The position numbers and the translations under genes were made by a program. A stretch of DNA of 64,000 nt from Calonectria ilicicola (lineage: Eukaryota > Ascomycota > Sordariomycetes > Hypocreales > Nectriaceae): positions 682,001 through 746,000 of the forward strand of contig CP085833.1 of assembly GCA_020809705.1 (NCBI GenBank), given 5' to 3'. The first letter of the stretch is position 1. Each line of letters opens with the position of its first letter. Shown in pieces: positions 60,601-64,000 of this stretch. The notes under the pieces were generated by a model. That model did not search any database and had not been told where the DNA came from. It saw only the letters and a program-made list of their open reading frames with translations.

Positions 60601-63068
60601 TGTGTCACGATGCTGATGCGATGCTGATGTGTTGTTCAAGATGCACAGGGTGCGGGTTGCGTGATGGATATTTAAGTGGGTTTATAATGCATGGGGCGGA
60701 TGCCAGGCTGCGAAATTCCGAGTGCTCCAACGTTTTATAAGCCATGCGCATCTGATCCTACGCCATAGCCACCATGAATCAGGCCAAGACGCCTTGCTCA
60801 CAAGCACCAACATCCCTGCAGCTCTCGGTTATCCGGCTAGCAAGTCTAGATGTCTGTAACAAACAAGAATCCCCGTGCATTAACTAGCGTCATTCCTATT
60901 CATCCATGGACGCAGTGTTGATCTTGAATAAGGAGTAGACTGCACTGGTATTAGCCTTGTCAAGTATTGCATATACGTAGGCGCTGCGAAATGTTTAACC
61001 TAATCCCCGCGCAACACGCTGCAGATGGTCGCGAACTGGGCACCTCTGGGGTAGCCGTTTAAGTTTACACAGCCAGGGGTGCCAAGGGTCTCTGGCACGT
61101 TTATTCCGGCATGGCATGCTGGTTTGGAGAAAATGCATTTACGTCATACGCGTTTTCCATCGCGATGATCGTATTTTTATAAATAGCGTGCATTTTTCTT
61201 TCTCGAGCTATAAGACACCCAGACTGAACGAATTCATACCAGTGAGCGATATGAGTTTCTTCATTGAAACGTCGCGCCAGACAGGTGGGACAGATGCTCA
61301 AGGAATAGCCCATCTACTTGTTGAGGTTTCTCCTGAGCTAACTGCTTAACTGTATCCTCAAATCTAGGAATCAGCAGACGCCGATTACGAATGACCTCAA
61401 AGTCTTGCTTTATTGATCTCCTCTGTCTTGCTTGTCTCAGAAAACAGCCAGTCAACCAAAGCCGTTTTCTCACTGTGATGATCTCTCACTCTGTTCCAAG
61501 AAAGTTAATATTATGGCCCTAACCCAGAGTAATTTCCCATAAGCCAATAGGACCCTGCCGTTTCATTACTCAGCCTTCCCTCGCGAATCCCCCTGTCATG
61601 TTGGTTGGGGAAAAGCACGGTGATTCTTGGCAGGACATACTGCACGGGCCTGATTCCTATGGATCCAGAAAGGCAGAATTTTCCCTTGGTCGGCTGATCG
61701 GCTTTCAGTATCGATATCACAGATAAGACCTGATAGTGATGGCACTTAGATAGAAGTGCATTGTACAAGGGCAAAATGAGAGGTTCGAATGGTGGCTACA
61801 CTACCTACATGGATAGGTTGAGTCACGTCAACCCCCCATTTCAACTTCTTTACTAAATCGCTGCCCCTCTGATACCTGATTTGATACGCATAGTTTTGTC
61901 GGCAACCTGAAACTCAAGATATCCGACGGCGATCAGGCCATGTTTTTGGGGCCAACTAGCATCCTATATGGAACAAAAAATGTATTAACCTTGTTGGTAT
62001 TCTTTTCGCTTTATTTTCTTTTTCATTCCGTCTACTTCAAAGATTGCTGGATAAAATCGTGTTGTCGGATAATCGAAGTATGGTCATCGTGAACTAGGGT
62101 AACATGACGTCTCATAATACAAACCACATCAACCCAACTTATCTTAGCCTCGTGCGGCTTCTATTGACGAAGCAATTTTTAAGGAAATGGGGTAAAATAG
62201 TGAAAAAGAATCATATTGCTGCCTTTGGGGTTGTTGCGTATTACAAGATATGAAATGATGATGCCATTTCACTAAGGAGCTTCGAATTTTCTATTTTTGG
62301 ATGACCGAATTTTATTGCATCGCTTGGAGTTACTATTTACTCTGCTGGGCCGACTATAAATACAGTCCTGTGCCAAGTCGTGTCACGAGGTTGGCTCAAG
62401 TTAGCCGAGCACCGAATTCGGGGGGCTAAAATTACCCGCCGCAGCCATCTAATAATGCAGTAACAAATATGCCACATTTCCTAAAGCTTTTGGGGCCATT
62501 CTGATTGGTGACGTTTCATGTGACTGAGATGGCAGGATCTGTCGTTGCGCCATCTACATAGGTGGCAACTTGCACAGTCGAAGCTGACTTTGAGCCGTGT
62601 CACTGCTAAAGTAAGACAGCATATAAGTGTGGACTCCAGCAGACTGCTTTCACCAACAACAGCCAGACATATGGACACGGAATAGTAGCACGTATGTCCT
62701 ACTTGCAGATAAGTCTCATGCTAAGTGATGAGAAGATGACTCCGCTTGCGTGGCTTCTTGCAAGTTTTTGAAGAGGACAACGCATCATAACTCGATCGTG
62801 GGCTAGTTTGGAGCTTGTGTAATTCAACTTTGCAATACTCGTGACCTGCAGCACTCTTATAAGAGTCGCTGAGATGCTATCGGGCCGTCTGAGTCAATGA
62901 GGTCATGCAGATCTCAGAAAGAAAGATTTGGCGGTCAAGAGCCAAGACAAATATATGTATATAATTTCGCTGACCGCGCCCGCTCCAGCAAAATAGTTTG
63001 CCTTTTCTTCTGTCTCAAAATCATTGCCCATTCACTACATTAGTCACACTCAATTGCGTTTCCACACC
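60601..63068. other. Long gene-poor spacer
   Basis: About 2.5 kb, AT-rich, with only short unrecognised frames (such as 61774-61511 on the minus strand). The end is a probable promoter for the RelA/SpoT gene; a C/T-rich segment lies near 63000-63060. Confidence 0.45.
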
Positions 63069-64000
63069 ATGTCTCTCAAGCTGCTCACTGATTTTGTGGA
63101 CAACTATGACCCGGTATTTTTTGCTCAGTTGGCTATAATGGCTGAGGAGCGATGCCGCAAGGCACTCACTGATGGTGGTATCCCAGCCATTATTACCTCT
63201 CGTGCAAAGCGACCGGACAGGCTTCTTGAAAAACTAAAGAAGCGCTGCCCTGAGAAGAACTATCAAACCCAGGAAGATATCAAGAAAGATCTCACGGACC
63301 TTGCTGGTGTTCGCATTGCCTTGTATTTTCCGAGCCAGAGACAGCAAGTTGAGGTTCTGCTGCAAAAGATCTTTGCCAATGTGACCATTGACAGGCTCAA
63401 TGGCCATACTTGTGACTCAACCCTAACCGAAGAGGATGGAAAATACCGAAATGAGTTTGGGGGGTACAGGGCTACCCATTTGCGTCTTGAGCTTGGGCAA
63501 GACCGTTTGCCGGAAGATCAACTCAAATACTCATCTGCTAGATTCGAAATTCAGTTGGCATCACTCTTAATGCATGCTTGGGCCGAGGTCGAGCACGACC
63601 TCGCCTACAAGACGCTCAGTGGTGCACTCTCAGTCGAAGAAGTTCGCATGCTTGATGGCATTAATGGCCTCATGCGGACTGGTGAGGTTATGCTGGGTCA
63701 GCTAAAGGCTTCCATGGAAACCCGTATTTCTAATCAGACTCGCCCTTTTGCAACCCCTTTCGAACTCGGTACATTCGTGCAAACATACGCTCCTCCCGAC
63801 CCTAACAACAAGGACTACCGGGTGGGCTCGCTTCCGTGGTTGCTCTATATACTGCAGCAGCTCAAGATTGACAACGCTCGCGCTCTGGGACCAATTCTCG
63901 AGGACTGGAAGTCTAATCCAGTAAACCTGAGCAAGTACCCCGTTGTGTATTCGATCAGCGGCCATATTTTTCAGACAAAGGGGAAGAGAGACAATCCTCT
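63069..64000 (+). CDS. RelA/SpoT-domain protein, N-terminal part (cut by window end)
   Basis: Open without a stop from ATG 63069 to the window edge (310 codons). The (p)ppGpp synthetase-type nucleotidyltransferase fold is clear. The start is GIPAIITSRAKRPDRLLEKL, where bacterial enzymes have the pyrophosphate-donor R-x-K motif. It continues with DLTDLAGVRIALYFP (the Mg-binding Asp), EFGGYRATHLRLEL (G-Y-R-x-x-H) and ARFEIQLASLLMHAWAEVEHDLAYK (catalytic Glu in EIQ, then W..xEH..YK). All key positions look intact. No HD hydrolase domain precedes it, so it resembles small alarmone synthetases at its N-terminus, with extra C-terminal sequence starting at about residue 225. Fungal proteins of this type are known as sporadic, mostly uncharacterised genes. 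Enzyme activity in a fungus is inference. Confidence 0.88.
   Translation, partial: MSLKLLTDFVDNYDPVFFAQLAIMAEERCRKALTDGGIPAIITSRAKRPDRLLEKLKKRCPEKNYQTQEDIKKDLTDLAGVRIALYFPSQRQQVEVLLQKIFANVTIDRLNGHTCDSTLTEEDGKYRNEFGGYRATHLRLELGQDRLPEDQLKYSSARFEIQLASLLMHAWAEVEHDLAYKTLSGALSVEEVRMLDGINGLMRTGEVMLGQLKASMETRISNQTRPFATPFELGTFVQTYAPPDPNNKDYRVGSLPWLLYILQQLKIDNARALGPILEDWKSNPVNLSKYPVVYSISGHIFQTKGKRDNP

Noticed and set aside
61780..61800. A ggttcgaat string resembling a tRNA T-loop
   Set aside because: No matching acceptor or anticodon stems are visible around it.

Overview
The window is nuclear DNA of a filamentous ascomycete (Pezizomycotina). Short introns (about 45-75 bp) with GTRNGT donors, CTAAC/CTGAC-like branch sites and YAG acceptors interrupt most genes. 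The families present are typical of moulds: Zn2Cys6 regulators, MFS sugar and ACS-type permeases, feruloyl esterase, DUF6536, and NLR proteins with a purine-nucleoside-phosphorylase-like N-terminus. The species cannot be fixed from the sequence; a Eurotiomycete or Sordariomycete mould fits. No tRNA, rRNA or CRISPR was seen.

Layout. 0.7-10.9 kb: a compact catabolic cluster with an alpha-glucoside-type sugar porter (-), a cytosolic GH2 beta-glucuronidase (+) sharing its upstream region, a Zn2Cys6 regulator (+) and a DUF2264 protein (-). Together they suggest uptake and intracellular cleavage of glucuronides under local control. 13.6-16.7 kb: an ABHD12/Bem46-like hydrolase and a secreted feruloyl esterase/tannase-family enzyme. 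17.0-20.2 kb: an intronless PNP-NB-ARC-TPR NLR. 20.6-22.4 kb: an ACS-family permease with one GC-AG intron. 23.9-28.5 kb: a lectin-like protein with a Gly/Thr-rich repetitive tail and a large protein with a PD-(D/E)XK-like motif. 29.4-34.1 kb: a second Zn2Cys6 regulator divergent from a membrane-anchored S33 peptidase-like hydrolase. 35.7-39.5 kb: a C2H2 zinc-finger protein with a triplicated Pro-rich repeat, and a cyclase-family enzyme. 40.4-46.0 kb: a small secreted Cys-rich protein and a DUF6536 membrane protein. 48.0-53.3 kb: a PNP-NACHT-ankyrin NLR broken by one frameshift inside its repeats. 54.3-60.6 kb: a bacterial-type EF-Ts gene, a cytochrome b5-fused front-end desaturase and a predicted myristoylated tubby-like protein. 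63.1 kb to the edge: the start of a RelA/SpoT-domain protein.

The most unusual content is the mixture of NLR immune-type receptors with genes of bacterial flavour (beta-glucuronidase, EF-Ts, RelA/SpoT). Long gene-poor spacers (up to 2.8 kb) separate them, so the 40-64 kb part looks like accessory genome. Gene models with introns were assembled by eye; internal exon ends are good where phase and conserved motifs agree, and approximate elsewhere.
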